Source: Beijerinckiaceae bacterium
GTDB lineage: Bacteria; Pseudomonadota; Alphaproteobacteria; Rhizobiales; Beijerinckiaceae
Direction: 5' to 3'
DNA length: 64,000 nucleotides
Assembly (NCBI GenBank): GCA_947454485.1
Contig: CANGJJ010000011.1
Location: forward strand, 1-64,000
The notes under the pieces were generated by a model. It saw nothing but the letters and a program-made list of their open reading frames with translations, did no database searches and was not told where the DNA came from. The position numbers and the translations under genes are program-made. Below, one piece after another: positions 8,608 to 18,859 of the stretch; the stretch's first letter is position 1, and each line of letters starts with the position of its first letter.

Positions 8608-8771
8608 GGTGCAATCCTTGAGAGTAATGAAAGCAGCATAGCGCAGCGGCGATGACCGGCAAGCAGGGTTCTGTTGCCCTCAAAGCCCCGCATAGATTGA
8701 CAGGGGCGTGCGCGCGCGCTTTCTAGCCGCAACATCCTCCCTTTGTGCTGTTTTGCCGGATTCGCCCTGCC

Positions 8772-11558
8772 ATGATGGAAAAGACCTTCGATCCCGCCGC
8801 CGTTGAAGGCCGCATCGCCAAGGCATGGGAGGAGGCGCAGGCCTTCAAAGCGGGCAAGCGTCCTGGAGCCGCGCCCTATAGTATCGTCATCCCGCCGCCT
8901 AATGTGACTGGCTCCCTCCATATGGGCCATGCGCTCAACAATACGCTGCAGGACATTCTGTGCCGCTTCGAGCGTATGCGCGGCAAGGATGTGCTCTGGC
9001 AGCCGGGCACGGACCATGCGGGCATCGCCACGCAGATGGTGGTTGAGCGTCAACTGATGGAGCGCAAGGAGCCCGGTCGCCGCGATATGGGCCGCGAGGC
9101 GTTCCTTGAGCGCGTGTGGGCGTGGAAGGCGGAGAGCGGCGGCACGATTGTCAATCAGCTGAAGCGCCTGGGCGCATCCTGCGATTGGAGCCGCGAGCGC
9201 TTCACCATGGATGAGGGTCTGTCGCGCGCTGTGTTGAAGGTCTTCGTGCAGCTCTATCGCGATGGGCTGATCTACAAAGACAAGCGTCTGGTAAATTGGG
9301 ATCCGAAATTGCTGACGGCTATTTCTGATCTTGAAGTGCAGCAGGTCGAAGTGAAGGGCCATCTGTGGCACTTCAACTATCCGATCGAAGGCACTGTTTA
9401 TGATCCGGAAAACCCGGACACTTTCATCACCGTTGCGACCACCCGCCCCGAGACAATGTTGGGCGATACGGCGGTTGCGGTGCATCCGGAAAATGAACGA
9501 CTGAAGCATCTCATCGGCAAACATATCGTGCTGCCTTTGGTGGGGCGTCGTATTCCGATTGTGGGTGATGATTACGCAGATCCTGAAAAGGGTACTGGCG
9601 CAGTGAAGATCACGCCTGCACATGACTTCAATGACTTTGAAGTTGGCCGTCGTCATCTCGACAAGAATGTCATCGCGATCAATATCCTTGATGCCGAGGC
9701 GCGTCTGTTGCTCGCCGACAATCCCTCTTTCCTGGCTGATCTGCCACCCAGCGCAGAGCTTGATCAGACGATGGCCATGCATGGGCTTGATCGCTTTGCT
9801 GCGCGCAAGCTCATTGTGGAGCGCATGGAGGCTCTGGGCCTGTGTCCGAAGATCGAGCCCTATACGCATACTGTGCCGCATGGTGATCGCTCTGGTGTTG
9901 TCATTGAGCCTTGGCTCACCGACCAGTGGTATGTGGATGCGAAAACGCTTGCGCAGCCAGCCCTTGCCGCTGTGCGCAATGGCGAGACCAATTTCATCCC
10001 GAAGAATTGGGAGAAGACTTACTTCGAATGGCTTGAAAACATTCAACCTTGGTGCATTTCGCGTCAATTGTGGTGGGGCCATCAGATCCCGGCTTGGTAT
10101 TCGGCTTGGGGCGGCGTCTATGTGGCCGAGACGCAGGAAGAGGCTATCGCCCAAGCGCTGGCCGATGCGGTCACGCGTGAAATTTATGACGATGTGGAAG
10201 CTGGCCGCATCGCGCAGGATGCTGAAGCCTGTGAGGCTTTGCTGACGCGCGATCAAGATGTGCTCGACACATGGTTCTCTTCAGCGCTCTGGCCCTTCTC
10301 GACTTTGGGCTGGCCCGATGACAATGCCTATGTGGAGCGGTTCTATCCGACCAGCGTCTTGGTGACGGGCTTTGATATCATCTTCTTCTGGGTCGCCCGT
10401 ATGATGATGATGGGTCTCCACTTCATGAAGGAGATCCCCTTCCGCGATGTCTATATTCACGCCCTCGTCCGTGACGAGAAGGGCGCGAAGATGTCGAAGT
10501 CGAAGGGCAATGTGATCGATCCGCTCAATCTCATCGACCAATATGGTGCGGATGCTTTGCGCTTCACTTTGGCGGCGATGGCTGCGCAGGGTCGTGACAT
10601 CAAATTGGCGACGAGCCGCGTTGAGGGTTATCGCAACTTCGCGACCAAGCTTTGGAATGCGGCGCGCTTTGCCGAGATGAATGGCTGTATGCGCACGGCA
10701 GGCTTTGACCCCAAAGCGACCAAAGAGACGCTGAACCGTTGGGTGATTGGCGAGACGGCCCGGGCGGTGTCAGAGGTGACGGCTGCGATTGAGGCCTATC
10801 GCTTCAATGATGCGGCCAATGCAGCCTATCGCTTCGTCTGGAACATTTTCTGCGATTGGTATTTGGAATTGGCCAAGCCAGTTCTGCAGGGCGCTGATGG
10901 TCCTGCCAAGGACGAGGCGCGGGCCACCGCGGCCTTTGTGATTGATGAGATCACCAAGCTGCTGCACCCCTTCATGCCCTTCCTCACTGAGGAGCTGTGG
11001 GCGATCAAGGGTAGCGAAGGTCCCGCGCGCGAGACCTTGCTGACCTTGGCCGCTTGGCCCGATCTTGCGGGGCTGGAAGATCCGAAGGCTGAGGCCGAGA
11101 TTGGCTGGATCGTGGATCTGGTCTCTGAGATCCGCTCGGTGCGCGCTGAGATGAATATCCCGGCCAGCGCGCAGATCCCCCTCGTTCTGGTTGGTGCGGA
11201 CGATATTGTGGAGGCCCGTGCGCGGGCTTGGGACGAGACGATCATGCGTCTGGCGCGTCTCTCCTCAATCAGCTTCTCAACAACGCCGCCTGCCGCCTCG
11301 GCCCAGATGATCGTGCGCGGGGTCGTTTGTGCCCTACCGCTCGAAGGCGTGATCGACATCAGCGCCGAGCTTGCCCGCCTGACCAAGGAGATCACCAAGG
11401 AAGAGGGCGAGGTCAAGAAGGTGGATGCGAAGCTCAACAATGCTGACTTCGTGCGCCGCGCCCCCGAAGAAGTGGTGGAAGAGAACCGGGAGCGCCGGAC
11501 CGATGCGCTCGCCCGGATCGAGAAAATGACCGCCGCTTTGGTGCGTTTGAAGGGCTAA
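8772..11558 (+). CDS. valS: Valyl-tRNA synthetase
   Basis: Charges tRNA-Val with valine and edits misactivated threonine. The product is 928 aa, normal for the family. The class I HIGH-type motif is in [15 protein letters not shown] (about residue 50) and the KMSKSKGN motif is near residue 573. The CP1 editing domain lies between them ([10 protein letters not shown]). The C-terminal end is the coiled-coil tRNA-binding arm ([19 protein letters not shown]). Two tandem ATGs (8772, 8775) are possible starts and neither has a strong Shine-Dalgarno site. Confidence 0.98.
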   Translation: MMEKTFDPAAVEGRIAKAWEEAQAFKAGKRPGAAPYSIVIPPPNVTGSLHMGHALNNTLQDILCRFERMRGKDVLWQPGTDHAGIATQMVVERQLMERKEPGRRDMGREAFLERVWAWKAESGGTIVNQLKRLGASCDWSRERFTMDEGLSRAVLKVFVQLYRDGLIYKDKRLVNWDPKLLTAISDLEVQQVEVKGHLWHFNYPIEGTVYDPENPDTFITVATTRPETMLGDTAVAVHPENERLKHLIGKHIVLPLVGRRIPIVGDDYADPEKGTGAVKITPAHDFNDFEVGRRHLDKNVIAINILDAEARLLLADNPSFLADLPPSAELDQTMAMHGLDRFAARKLIVERMEALGLCPKIEPYTHTVPHGDRSGVVIEPWLTDQWYVDAKTLAQPALAAVRNGETNFIPKNWEKTYFEWLENIQPWCISRQLWWGHQIPAWYSAWGGVYVAETQEEAIAQALADAVTREIYDDVEAGRIAQDAEACEALLTRDQDVLDTWFSSALWPFSTLGWPDDNAYVERFYPTSVLVTGFDIIFFWVARMMMMGLHFMKEIPFRDVYIHALVRDEKGAKMSKSKGNVIDPLNLIDQYGADALRFTLAAMAAQGRDIKLATSRVEGYRNFATKLWNAARFAEMNGCMRTAGFDPKATKETLNRWVIGETARAVSEVTAAIEAYRFNDAANAAYRFVWNIFCDWYLELAKPVLQGADGPAKDEARATAAFVIDEITKLLHPFMPFLTEELWAIKGSEGPARETLLTLAAWPDLAGLEDPKAEAEIGWIVDLVSEIRSVRAEMNIPASAQIPLVLVGADDIVEARARAWDETIMRLARLSSISFSTTPPAASAQMIVRGVVCALPLEGVIDISAELARLTKEITKEEGEVKKVDAKLNNADFVRRAPEEVVEENRERRTDALARIEKMTAALVRLKG

Positions 11559-11804
11559 GACGACCACCGGTCAGGGGCTATTAACCGGTCTGGGTTAAGT
11601 CTAGCGTGAGCCTGGCGATTGTGGCTTTCGAGCAACAAGTTCAATACTTTGCTGCTGGGCCATACAGCTGGGCGTACAGTGCCAAGATTCAGCCATAAAC
11701 CGCGCGCTTCTTCGGGGGGCTTGGCTGGAGCAACTGTCATAGGGGCAGGGCGCTGTTGGTTGGGCTCAGGCGCGGGTTCGCGCTGGCGGGAGCGGTCCTG
11801 AACA

Positions 11805-12620
11805 ATGTGGATGCGTCGGCTATCCCTTTTGTGTGTCTTGCCACTGGTGGCACCGGCCGCCTATGCGCTCGACGATGGGAAGGCGCCAGACAAGGCGCCC
11901 ATCGTCATCTACAAAGACGCGCGCCAGGCTCTGTCGATCTATATCGAGACCTATCGAGCTGGGGACAAGAGCGGCCCTTCAATCGATGCGCTGCGTTATG
12001 CAGCAGATGGTGGCGAGGCGCTTGCGCGCTGGAAGCTGGGCCGCATGTATGCTGCAGGCGATGGCGTCCCGCTAGACGACAACAAGGCCTATCACTACTT
12101 CCAGCAAATCATTCAGAGCTATGACGAGAGCAATCCCAATCCGCGTGAGCGCGGTGTTGTCGCGAGCGCTTTTGTCGCCGTCGGTGCTTATGCGATGAGC
12201 GGTCGCCCGCATGCTGGCATTCAGCAAGATCCGCATCGCGCTTTCGAAATGTTCAATTACGCTGCGACCGAATTCGGTGACATGCATGCGCAATATAATC
12301 TGGGCCTGATGTATCTGGATGGCGCGGGCATCGGCAAAGATGTTCGTCGTGGCGCGCGTTGGCTGCGTTTGGCGGCTGACAAGCAGCATATGGAGTCACA
12401 AGCCGTTCTGGGCCGCCTCTATTTCAACGGTATTGAAGGCGTGCAACGTCAGCGCGCTCTGGGCTTGATGTATCTCACCATGGCGCGTGACGCTGTGAGT
12501 GATCAAATGCGTGATCGTTGGATCATTGATCTTTATGACGAAGCGATCAGCAATGCCTCAGACAATGATCGTCAGGCAGCGCTTGCCTTCCTTGAGCAAC
12601 ATATGAAGGCCCGGCAGTAA
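11805..12620 (+). CDS. exoR: ExoR-like periplasmic Sel1-repeat protein
   Basis: The 271-aa product has a signal peptide (residues 1-22, PAAYA) and several Sel1-like repeats: ALRYAADGGEALARWKLGRMY near 63, AQYNLGLMYLDGAG near 165, and SQAVLGRLYFNG near 198. Length and layout match ExoR, which in Sinorhizobium binds the sensor ExoS in the periplasm and represses exopolysaccharide synthesis. No exoS/chvI genes are in the window, so the symbol rests on domain layout and on the placement next to valS and xthA. A second ATG lies 6 nt downstream. A strong terminator follows. Confidence 0.68.
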   Translation: MWMRRLSLLCVLPLVAPAAYALDDGKAPDKAPIVIYKDARQALSIYIETYRAGDKSGPSIDALRYAADGGEALARWKLGRMYAAGDGVPLDDNKAYHYFQQIIQSYDESNPNPRERGVVASAFVAVGAYAMSGRPHAGIQQDPHRAFEMFNYAATEFGDMHAQYNLGLMYLDGAGIGKDVRRGARWLRLAADKQHMESQAVLGRLYFNGIEGVQRQRALGLMYLTMARDAVSDQMRDRWIIDLYDEAISNASDNDRQAALAFLEQHMKARQ

Positions 12621-12647
12621 GGTCGGTTCATTCATTCGCAGAAATTC

Positions 12648-12680
12648 AAACGCGTTGCATCTGCAGCGCGTTTTTGTTTT
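12648..12680 (+). terminator. Intrinsic terminator of exoR-like gene
   Basis: An 11-bp stem (AAACGCGTTGC/GCAGCGCGTTT, one G-T wobble) with a 4-nt loop is followed by TTTTTGTTTT, 28 bp after the stop codon. Confidence 0.85.
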
Positions 12681-12884
12681 GCGGCTCGGTGTTAAGAATT
12701 GGAGTGAAAGCGAAACAGAGGATGCACGAATCACTGTTATCCACAGTTGCGGCTTCGTTCACTGCTTTAGATTGTAGTGTTGGGCATAGCCACTACTAGA
12801 TACAGATCAGCGATAAAAGTGCAGCTTCCTGCGCAGGGGAGCGCAGGGCGCTAATATTAACTTTTTGTCCCAAAATGATACAAA

Positions 12885-13661
12885 TCACGCCAGATCAATG
12901 CGCACAGGCACATGGTCTGAGGGCTTCTCCAAGGCGCGCATATGTTTGTCGATGGCGTAGCTCTGCAACAGATCTGCAGCTTGCGGAGACAACAGCAAAT
13001 GATCGATGCGAATGCCTTTGTTACGCGGCCAAGCGCCTGCCTGATAATCCCAGAATGTATAAAGGCCAGCCTCATCTGAACAGGCGCGCACAGCATCGGT
13101 GAGGCCGAGATTGATCAATTCGCGGAAGCGCTCGCGTGTGGCTGGCAGATAAAGCGCATCGCCATCCCAAGCCTGTGGATCAGCAGCATCGCGCGCATCG
13201 GGGATGACATTGTAATCGCCAGCTAGAACGAGTGGTTCTTCAAGCTTCAGCAAGCCGCGCGCATGAGCAATCAGGCGATCCATCCAAGCCAGCTTGTAGG
13301 CATATTTGTCGGTGAGGGGTGGGTTGCCATTGGGCAGATAGATCGAGGCAACACGCACGACGCCAGTGTCATGGGGAACAAGGGCTTCGATATAGCGGGC
13401 ATGTTCATCAGCATCATCGCCTGGCAGACCGCGGGTCACTTCGATGGGGCGCTTGGAGAGAATGGCGACGCCGTTAAAAGTCTTTTGACCGTGGGTCGCG
13501 ACATTATAGCCAGCGGACTCGACTTCCAGACGCGGGAAGGCGTCGTCCATACATTTGATTTCCTGCAGGCACAGAACATCAGGCTCGGCTTCTTTGAGAT
13601 AAGCGAGCAGATGGTCAACACGCTGACGGACGGAGTTCACATTCCAGGTGGCGATGCGCAA
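12885..13661 (-). CDS. xthA: Exodeoxyribonuclease III
   Basis: Mg-dependent 3'-5' exonuclease and AP endonuclease for base-excision repair, 258 aa. The EEP-fold motifs are in order: ATWNVNSVRQR at the N-terminus, LQEIK near 33, YLPNGNP near 110, GDYNVIPD near 148, and the C-terminal SDHVPV. The start codon is TTG (TTG CGC ATC GCC), with GAGAGGA upstream and no in-frame ATG that fits. It is likely co-transcribed after the lipid A acyltransferase gene (36-nt gap). Confidence 0.96.
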   Translation of the reverse strand: MRIATWNVNSVRQRVDHLLAYLKEAEPDVLCLQEIKCMDDAFPRLEVESAGYNVATHGQKTFNGVAILSKRPIEVTRGLPGDDADEHARYIEALVPHDTGVVRVASIYLPNGNPPLTDKYAYKLAWMDRLIAHARGLLKLEEPLVLAGDYNVIPDARDAADPQAWDGDALYLPATRERFRELINLGLTDAVRACSDEAGLYTFWDYQAGAWPRNKGIRIDHLLLSPQAADLLQSYAIDKHMRALEKPSDHVPVRIDLA

Positions 13662-13697
13662 GGGACTGTTCCTCTCGATGATGGGAAAGCTCAGGCT

Positions 13698-14579
13698 TTA
13701 ATCGGGTGCTAGGCCCCAGCGCTGATGCGCCCACATCCAATGTTCCGGGCGACTGCGAATATTGCTCTCAATGGCGGCTTGCAGGCGGGCGGTCGCGACC
13801 AAAATATCCGCATCTTTATCGTCGGTGTGTGGCACGTCGATCTGCTGCACGCGAATGCGAAAGCGCACATGATCGTCACGCACAATCTGCGCGACGCACA
13901 GTGCACTGTCGAGATTGCGCGCAAGAATGGCAGGGAAAGGCGTTGAAGGCGCGGGGCGGCCAAAGAAAGGCACATCGAGCCCACCCCATTCGCGCAGATC
14001 TGCCAAGATAGCCAAGCAACCACCGCGTTTCACATGGCGCATGAGGCGCATGGCGGTCTCCGGCCCTTTGGCCATCAGACCTGTGGGATAAAAGGGCGCG
14101 CGCAAATCGAGCAAAAACTGGTCGACCATCGGATTTTTCACATGGCGATAAATGCCCGTTGGTTCGACGCCGCATTGCATGAGGCCAAGCGCACCGACTT
14201 CCCAATTGCCTTGATGGGCGCTGCACATCACAACGCCTTTCCCTTGTGCAATAATAGGAGCAACTGCTGCGCAAAGTTCCGCGCTGTCGATGCGCCCGCT
14301 CTTGTAGAGTTCGGGTAGACGCAAAGTCTCGGCAAAGACGCGCCCTAAGCACTCCCACATGTCGCGAGCGATTGTCTCGATCTCAGCCTGTGTCTTCTCA
14401 GGATAGGCCTCGCGCAGATGGGTGAGGGCGCGTTTGTGGCGGAAGAACCACGGGGCGACGAGGCGCCAGAATTTCCCGGACAGATGAGACGCCGTCTCAA
14501 TCGGCATCAGGCTGAGGATACCGCTCACCGCGCGCAGGCCGAGATATTCCAGCCAGTATTTGAAAGTGGTGGCAGTCAT
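13698..14579 (-). CDS. Lipid A biosynthesis lauroyl/acyl transferase (LpxL/HtrB family)
   Basis: Membrane-associated acyltransferase that adds a secondary acyl chain to lipid A precursors. The 293-aa protein has the catalytic HX4E box His122-Glu127 (HQGNWE). An N-terminal hydrophobic segment (GLRAVSGILSLMP) and the conserved C-terminal PEHWMWAHQRW motif are also present. These fit the LpxL family; which acyl chain is added is not readable. CAGGACGG precedes the ATG. The gene sits between the UbiH-like gene and xthA on the same strand. Confidence 0.88.
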   Translation of the reverse strand: MTATTFKYWLEYLGLRAVSGILSLMPIETASHLSGKFWRLVAPWFFRHKRALTHLREAYPEKTQAEIETIARDMWECLGRVFAETLRLPELYKSGRIDSAELCAAVAPIIAQGKGVVMCSAHQGNWEVGALGLMQCGVEPTGIYRHVKNPMVDQFLLDLRAPFYPTGLMAKGPETAMRLMRHVKRGGCLAILADLREWGGLDVPFFGRPAPSTPFPAILARNLDSALCVAQIVRDDHVRFRIRVQQIDVPHTDDKDADILVATARLQAAIESNIRSRPEHWMWAHQRWGLAPD

Positions 14580-14637
14580 CCATCCGTCCTGCCGGCCATG
14601 TGCCGGGGCGACCGTGCTACCAGCCTCGTCGGTGAGG

Positions 14638-15855
14638 TCAAGCCTCGGCGGGTAGGGGCTCGCGCATCAGGCGGGGCAAGCGGCCAGCCGGGGCAACACC
14701 TTCTTCCATCAAGGCGCGGCGAAGGGGGCCAATACAGGCCATGGCGGCTAGGCCTGCGCTACGCATGAAATCCACCGGCAGATGGTGGAGAAGCAGGGAG
14801 CGGTTCATCAGATCCACCGCCAGCGAGCGGGTGAAGACATCGCCCTTGCGACGTTTGTCATAATGGGAGAGCGCATGGGCATCCCCGGCGTCGCCATGGC
14901 TGTGGTCTTCGAGTGACTGCACCAATTGGGCGACATCGCGCAGGCCCAGATTGAGGCCCTGCGCGCCGATGGGAGGATAATAATGGCCCGCATCGGCCAC
15001 CAAGGCGGTGCGTTCCCCGATCAGTTTCTCACAGGTCAGGCCCGCCATGGGGAAGGCGCCGCGCGGACCCTCCATGCCGATGCGACCATGAATGCCATGC
15101 ACCTGTTGTTCGATCTCGGCGGCCAAAGCCACATCGTCCAGAGCCATGCGGCGCTCTGCATCTTCGGGCGACATCAGCCAGACGAGGCTTGAGCGATGCT
15201 TCCCATCGCGCTTGCCCATGGGGACAAGCGTACAGGGGCCAGCGCGGGTATGGAACTCGGTCGATGTGGCACGATGGGGCTTCTCATCATGGAGGATCGC
15301 CGTCACCGCGACCTGCGGATAAGACCATTGCCGCGTCACGACGCCGCTGAACTGGCGCACCAGTGAATTGCGGCCATCAGCTCCCACGAGCAGCGAGCCC
15401 TCCAAGCGGGTGCCGTCAGCCATAAGGGCGGCCACGCAAAGCGGGAGATGTTCATAGCCGGTGATTTGCCCTTCAACGAGGCTGATGCGGGGCGTCGTGC
15501 GGGCGATCTGGGCGAGCGCCTCGACGAGGGCGGCATTCTCGATATTTGCGCCAAAGGCCGGCAAGCCGATCTCGGCAGCTTCCAGCTCCACAGGGGGGAG
15601 CCGGAAGAGATTGCCCGTATCATCGACCAAGCGGATGCGGCGCAGGGGTTGGGCAATGGGCTCCAGATCAGGCCACAGGCCAAGCGCCCGATAGAGGCGC
15701 AAGGAGGCCTCGAACAGGGCGACCGTGCGTCCGGTGCGGCGTGTATCAAGCTGGCCCGCGACCGTGACGGAGAAGCCCGCCTGTGCGAGGGCGATGGCAC
15801 TTGTGAGGCCTGCTGCGCCCGCTCCGGCAACGAGAATGTCTGTGTGCTGTGTCAT
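14638..15855 (-). CDS. UbiH/UbiF-family FAD-dependent monooxygenase
   Basis: Probable ring hydroxylase of ubiquinone synthesis, 405 aa. The FAD-binding GAGAAG motif is at residues 11-16. The second FAD/NAD motif, a GD-type VADAGHYYPPIGAQGLNLGLRD, is near residue 287 and is the signature of the UbiH/Coq6 family. The N-terminus DILVAGAGAAGLTSAIALA is a Rossmann fold start. It is on the same strand as the upstream SulP gene (9-nt gap), so the two may be co-transcribed. Which ring position is hydroxylated is not resolvable. Confidence 0.85.
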   Translation of the reverse strand: MTQHTDILVAGAGAAGLTSAIALAQAGFSVTVAGQLDTRRTGRTVALFEASLRLYRALGLWPDLEPIAQPLRRIRLVDDTGNLFRLPPVELEAAEIGLPAFGANIENAALVEALAQIARTTPRISLVEGQITGYEHLPLCVAALMADGTRLEGSLLVGADGRNSLVRQFSGVVTRQWSYPQVAVTAILHDEKPHRATSTEFHTRAGPCTLVPMGKRDGKHRSSLVWLMSPEDAERRMALDDVALAAEIEQQVHGIHGRIGMEGPRGAFPMAGLTCEKLIGERTALVADAGHYYPPIGAQGLNLGLRDVAQLVQSLEDHSHGDAGDAHALSHYDKRRKGDVFTRSLAVDLMNRSLLLHHLPVDFMRSAGLAAMACIGPLRRALMEEGVAPAGRLPRLMREPLPAEA

Positions 15856-15864
15856 AGACCTAAT

Positions 15865-17547
15865 CTAGGGCATGGCAGGGCTGGCGGCCATAGGGTCAAT
15901 CAGCCGCGCCTCGTCGAGCGTGGGGACATAATCCACCAGCTCCAGATCAAGCCCGCAGGCCTCGAGGGTCCGGCGCACTTGGGGCTGCGCGCCTACAATC
16001 ACAACCCGCGTATTGTGGCGAGCACATTTTTCAGCAAAGCCGAGCAGCGCTTGGGCGCCGGTGCCATCGGTGAGCGGGACAGCGGACAGATCCAGCGCGA
16101 AAATGCGCGGTCGCTCGCCAATGCTTTCAAGCACTGCAGAGACGGTTGAGGCTGCCCCAAAAAAGAAGGGGCCGGTAACGCGCCATGCTAGAAAGCCCGC
16201 CTTGTCTTGCGCGATGGCCGCGCCCTCGTCGCCACTGTCGCCTTCGATCAAAGCTTCATGCGATGTCACTTCCACCATCTGCGCCATGCGATGCATGAAC
16301 AAGATCGCGCCGAGTGTGACGCCGACAATGATCGCCTCTGTGACATCGCGGAAGATCGTCAGCAAAAAGGTCGCAGACAAAACGAGCGCCTCGCCTTTGT
16401 CGTGACGGAAGATGGCTGAGATATGATCGCGCTCCACCATATTCCAAGCGACTGTCGCAAGCACAGCGGCCAAGGCAGCCAGCGGGATATAAGAAGCAAG
16501 CGGGGCTGCAACCAACATAAAGGCCAGCAAGAAGAGTGCATGAAGAATACCAGCGATTGGCCCATGCGCATGAGCGCGGATATTCGTCGCCGTGCGCGCA
16601 ATTGTGCCTGTGGCACAAAGGCCACCGAAGAAGGCGCTCGCAATATTGGCATAGCCTTGCGCCACCAATTCCGCATTGGAGCGATGACGGCGCCCGCTCA
16701 TTCCGTCCGCGACGACTGCTGACAACAGGGATTCAATACTTCCCAGCAAAGCAATCGCAATCGCGCTGGGGATGAGTTCGCCAATCCGGTTTAACGGAAA
16801 GTCCGGCCATGCAGGCAGGGGGAATGATTGCGGTACGCCGCCGAATTTGCTGCCGATGGTTTCAACTGGCAGAGCAAAAAAATAAGTGAGCGTCGCGCCA
16901 AGACCTACGCTGACGAGTAGGCCGGGAAAGCGCGGACTGATGCGCTTGGCACCAAGAATGATCGCCACGCACATAGCGCTGAGGCCAATCGACCAAGGTG
17001 AGACAGTCGGCAGAGCCTGCCACAGGGCGGGTAATTTCTCGAGCAAATGGCCGGGCTCTTTGTCGAGCGAGAGGCCAAGGAGATCTTTGATCTCGCCCGC
17101 GAAGATGATGACGCCGATGCCAGCCGTGAAACCAACCGTCACAGGATGGGGGATATATTTGATGAAGGTCCCGAGACGCAGATAGCCGCCCAGCACCATC
17201 AAGACGCCGGCCATGATCGTGGCAAGGAAGAGGCCAGACAGGCCAAAGCGCTCAATCGTCGTGGCCACCAAAACGATGAAAGCGCCCGCAGGCCCGCCAA
17301 TCTGGTAACGGCTACCGCCAAGGGCTGAAATCAGAAAGCCGCCGATGATCGCCGTATAGAGGCCATTTTCGGGCTTTGCCCCTGAGCCAATGGCGATAGC
17401 CATGGACAGGGGCAGGGCAACGATGGCGACCGTGAGGCCGGCCAAAGCATCGCTTCGCAATTGCTTCAGCCCATAGCCTTCCCTCCAAACTGTCACCAGT
17501 TTGGGCGTGAAAAGACCAGCGAGTGGAGAGGGGGTCAGTGAGGACAT
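15865..17547 (-). CDS. SulP-family anion transporter with STAS domain
   Basis: Inner-membrane anion (sulfate, bicarbonate or dicarboxylate) transporter. From the start chosen here the protein is 560 aa: about 10-12 hydrophobic segments up to residue 415, then a cytoplasmic STAS domain (about 445-545, with ALDLSAVPLTDGTGAQAL). The N-terminal DALAGLTVAIVALPLSMA is typical of SulP. Longer starts upstream would add a non-homologous Trp-rich extension that overlaps the divergent quinone reductase gene, so MSSLTP is preferred. The substrate cannot be told from sequence. Confidence 0.88.
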   Translation of the reverse strand: MSSLTPSPLAGLFTPKLVTVWREGYGLKQLRSDALAGLTVAIVALPLSMAIAIGSGAKPENGLYTAIIGGFLISALGGSRYQIGGPAGAFIVLVATTIERFGLSGLFLATIMAGVLMVLGGYLRLGTFIKYIPHPVTVGFTAGIGVIIFAGEIKDLLGLSLDKEPGHLLEKLPALWQALPTVSPWSIGLSAMCVAIILGAKRISPRFPGLLVSVGLGATLTYFFALPVETIGSKFGGVPQSFPLPAWPDFPLNRIGELIPSAIAIALLGSIESLLSAVVADGMSGRRHRSNAELVAQGYANIASAFFGGLCATGTIARTATNIRAHAHGPIAGILHALFLLAFMLVAAPLASYIPLAALAAVLATVAWNMVERDHISAIFRHDKGEALVLSATFLLTIFRDVTEAIIVGVTLGAILFMHRMAQMVEVTSHEALIEGDSGDEGAAIAQDKAGFLAWRVTGPFFFGAASTVSAVLESIGERPRIFALDLSAVPLTDGTGAQALLGFAEKCARHNTRVVIVGAQPQVRRTLEACGLDLELVDYVPTLDEARLIDPMAASPAMP

Positions 17548-17665
17548 TGGCGATAGTGTGCGGCAAAGCGACTTCCGCGCGCAAGCACCCATTGCGTCAG
17601 AGGTGCACTCCTCTTTATCTTGACCTCGACTGGCCCAGATGGGCCGCACGATCAGAGGGAACACC

Positions 17666-18637
17666 ATGGCCAAAGCGATCCGCATCCACCAGACCGGTGG
17701 CCCCGAAGTGCTCCAGATGGAAGATATCGAGACGCCAAAGCCCGCCAAGGGTGAAGTGACGATCCGCCATCACGCCATCGGCCTCAACTTCATCGAGATC
17801 TATTTCCGCAAGGGCGCTTATCCCGCGCCGCTGCCTTTCACGCCTGGCAATGAAGGCGCGGGCCAGATCATCGCAGTTGGGAAAGGCGTCAAGACTTTCA
17901 AAGTCGGTGATCGTGTGGCCTATGCCGCTATGCCCGGCAGCTATGCCCAAGAGCGCAATATTGATGCGCGTTATATTGTGAAGCTGCCCAAAGAGATCAG
18001 TTATGAGACCGCCGCTGCGATGATGCTGAAAGGTCTTACCGCACAATATTTGTTGCGCCGGACATTCAAAGTGAAGAAGGGCGATACGATCCTTGTTCAT
18101 GCCGCGGCTGGCGGTGTCGGCCTCATTCTGTGCCAATGGGCCAAGGCTTTGGGCGCGACTGTGATTGGCACTGTTGGCTCTGAGGAAAAGGGCAAGATTG
18201 CCAAAAAGGCCGGCGCCAAGCACATCATTCTCTACAATGAAGAGAACTTTGCCGAACGCGTGAATGAAATCACCAAAGGCAAGAAATGCGATGTCGTTTA
18301 TGACGGCGTGGGCAAAGCAACATTCCCCGGCTCGCTCGACTGCTTGCGTCCGATGGGTACTTTCGTGTCCTTCGGTTCTGCGTCAGGTCAGATTGATGCG
18401 TTCAATATCGGCATCTTGCAGCAAAAGGGCTCGCTCTTTGCGACACGTCCGACCTTGTTCCATTACATCGCCAAGCGCGAAGATCTCGATGCGATGGCAA
18501 AGGATCTCTTCAAGGTCGTGAAGAATGGAACGGTGAAGATTCCGATCCATGGACGCTGGAAGTTGGAAGATGTGGCGCAGGCCCATGAGGCACTCGAAAG
18601 CCGCCAGACAACGGGTGCAGCGGTACTGATCCCGTGA
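17666..18637 (+). CDS. NADPH:quinone oxidoreductase, zinc-independent MDR family
   Basis: The 323-aa protein is a Qor-type medium-chain reductase that transfers hydride from NADPH to quinones. It has the N-terminal GroES-like part (GLNFIEIYFRKGAYP, FTPGNEGAG) and the Rossmann motif HAAAGGVGL near residue 148. It lacks the structural and catalytic zinc Cys residues of alcohol dehydrogenases. GAGGGAAC precedes the ATG of MAKAIR. It is divergent from the SulP gene with a 118-bp spacer. The physiological quinone is not known. Confidence 0.92.
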   Translation: MAKAIRIHQTGGPEVLQMEDIETPKPAKGEVTIRHHAIGLNFIEIYFRKGAYPAPLPFTPGNEGAGQIIAVGKGVKTFKVGDRVAYAAMPGSYAQERNIDARYIVKLPKEISYETAAAMMLKGLTAQYLLRRTFKVKKGDTILVHAAAGGVGLILCQWAKALGATVIGTVGSEEKGKIAKKAGAKHIILYNEENFAERVNEITKGKKCDVVYDGVGKATFPGSLDCLRPMGTFVSFGSASGQIDAFNIGILQQKGSLFATRPTLFHYIAKREDLDAMAKDLFKVVKNGTVKIPIHGRWKLEDVAQAHEALESRQTTGAAVLIP

Positions 18638-18681
18638 TGGGCGTCTGAGGTTTGCTAGCATCTAAAAGGAAGAGGCGCTCG

Positions 18682-18831
18682 CTCCTCCCAGTGGGAGGAG
18701 CTGTCAGCGGATGCTGACTGAGGAGGGGGTCGAGACTTTCAAAATGAGGCGCAAAGAATGTGCCTCTCGCGGCAACATCCGATCCCCTCATCCGCCCGCA
18801 TCCGCGGGCACCTTCTCCCAACGGGAGAAGG
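18682..18831. repeat. Pair of inverted REP-like palindromic elements
   Basis: Two related elements of about 50 bp lie in opposite orientation. Unit 1 (18682-18731) opens with the perfect palindrome CTCCTCCCAGTGGGAGGAG and ends GAGGAGGGGGTC. Unit 2 (18783-18831), read in reverse complement, follows the same scheme: TTCTCCCGTTGGGAGAAG, a GCGGATGC core and GATGAGGGGATC. This layout resembles the intergenic palindromic repeats common in Hyphomicrobiales chromosomes. The pair lies between the convergent quinone reductase and rimO genes and may also act as a transcription stop. Confidence 0.75.
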
Positions 18832-18859
18832 GTAGCGCGCAACACTGTGAAAACGATAA

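Noticed and set aside
8517-10256. 579-codon open frame antisense to valS
   Set aside because: It lies opposite a certain gene, has no family motif, and long antisense frames are expected with this codon use.
13825-13845. Sigma-54 promoter-like string TGGCACGTCGATCTGC
   Set aside because: It lies inside the acyltransferase coding region, the -12 half is imperfect, and no gene start follows it.
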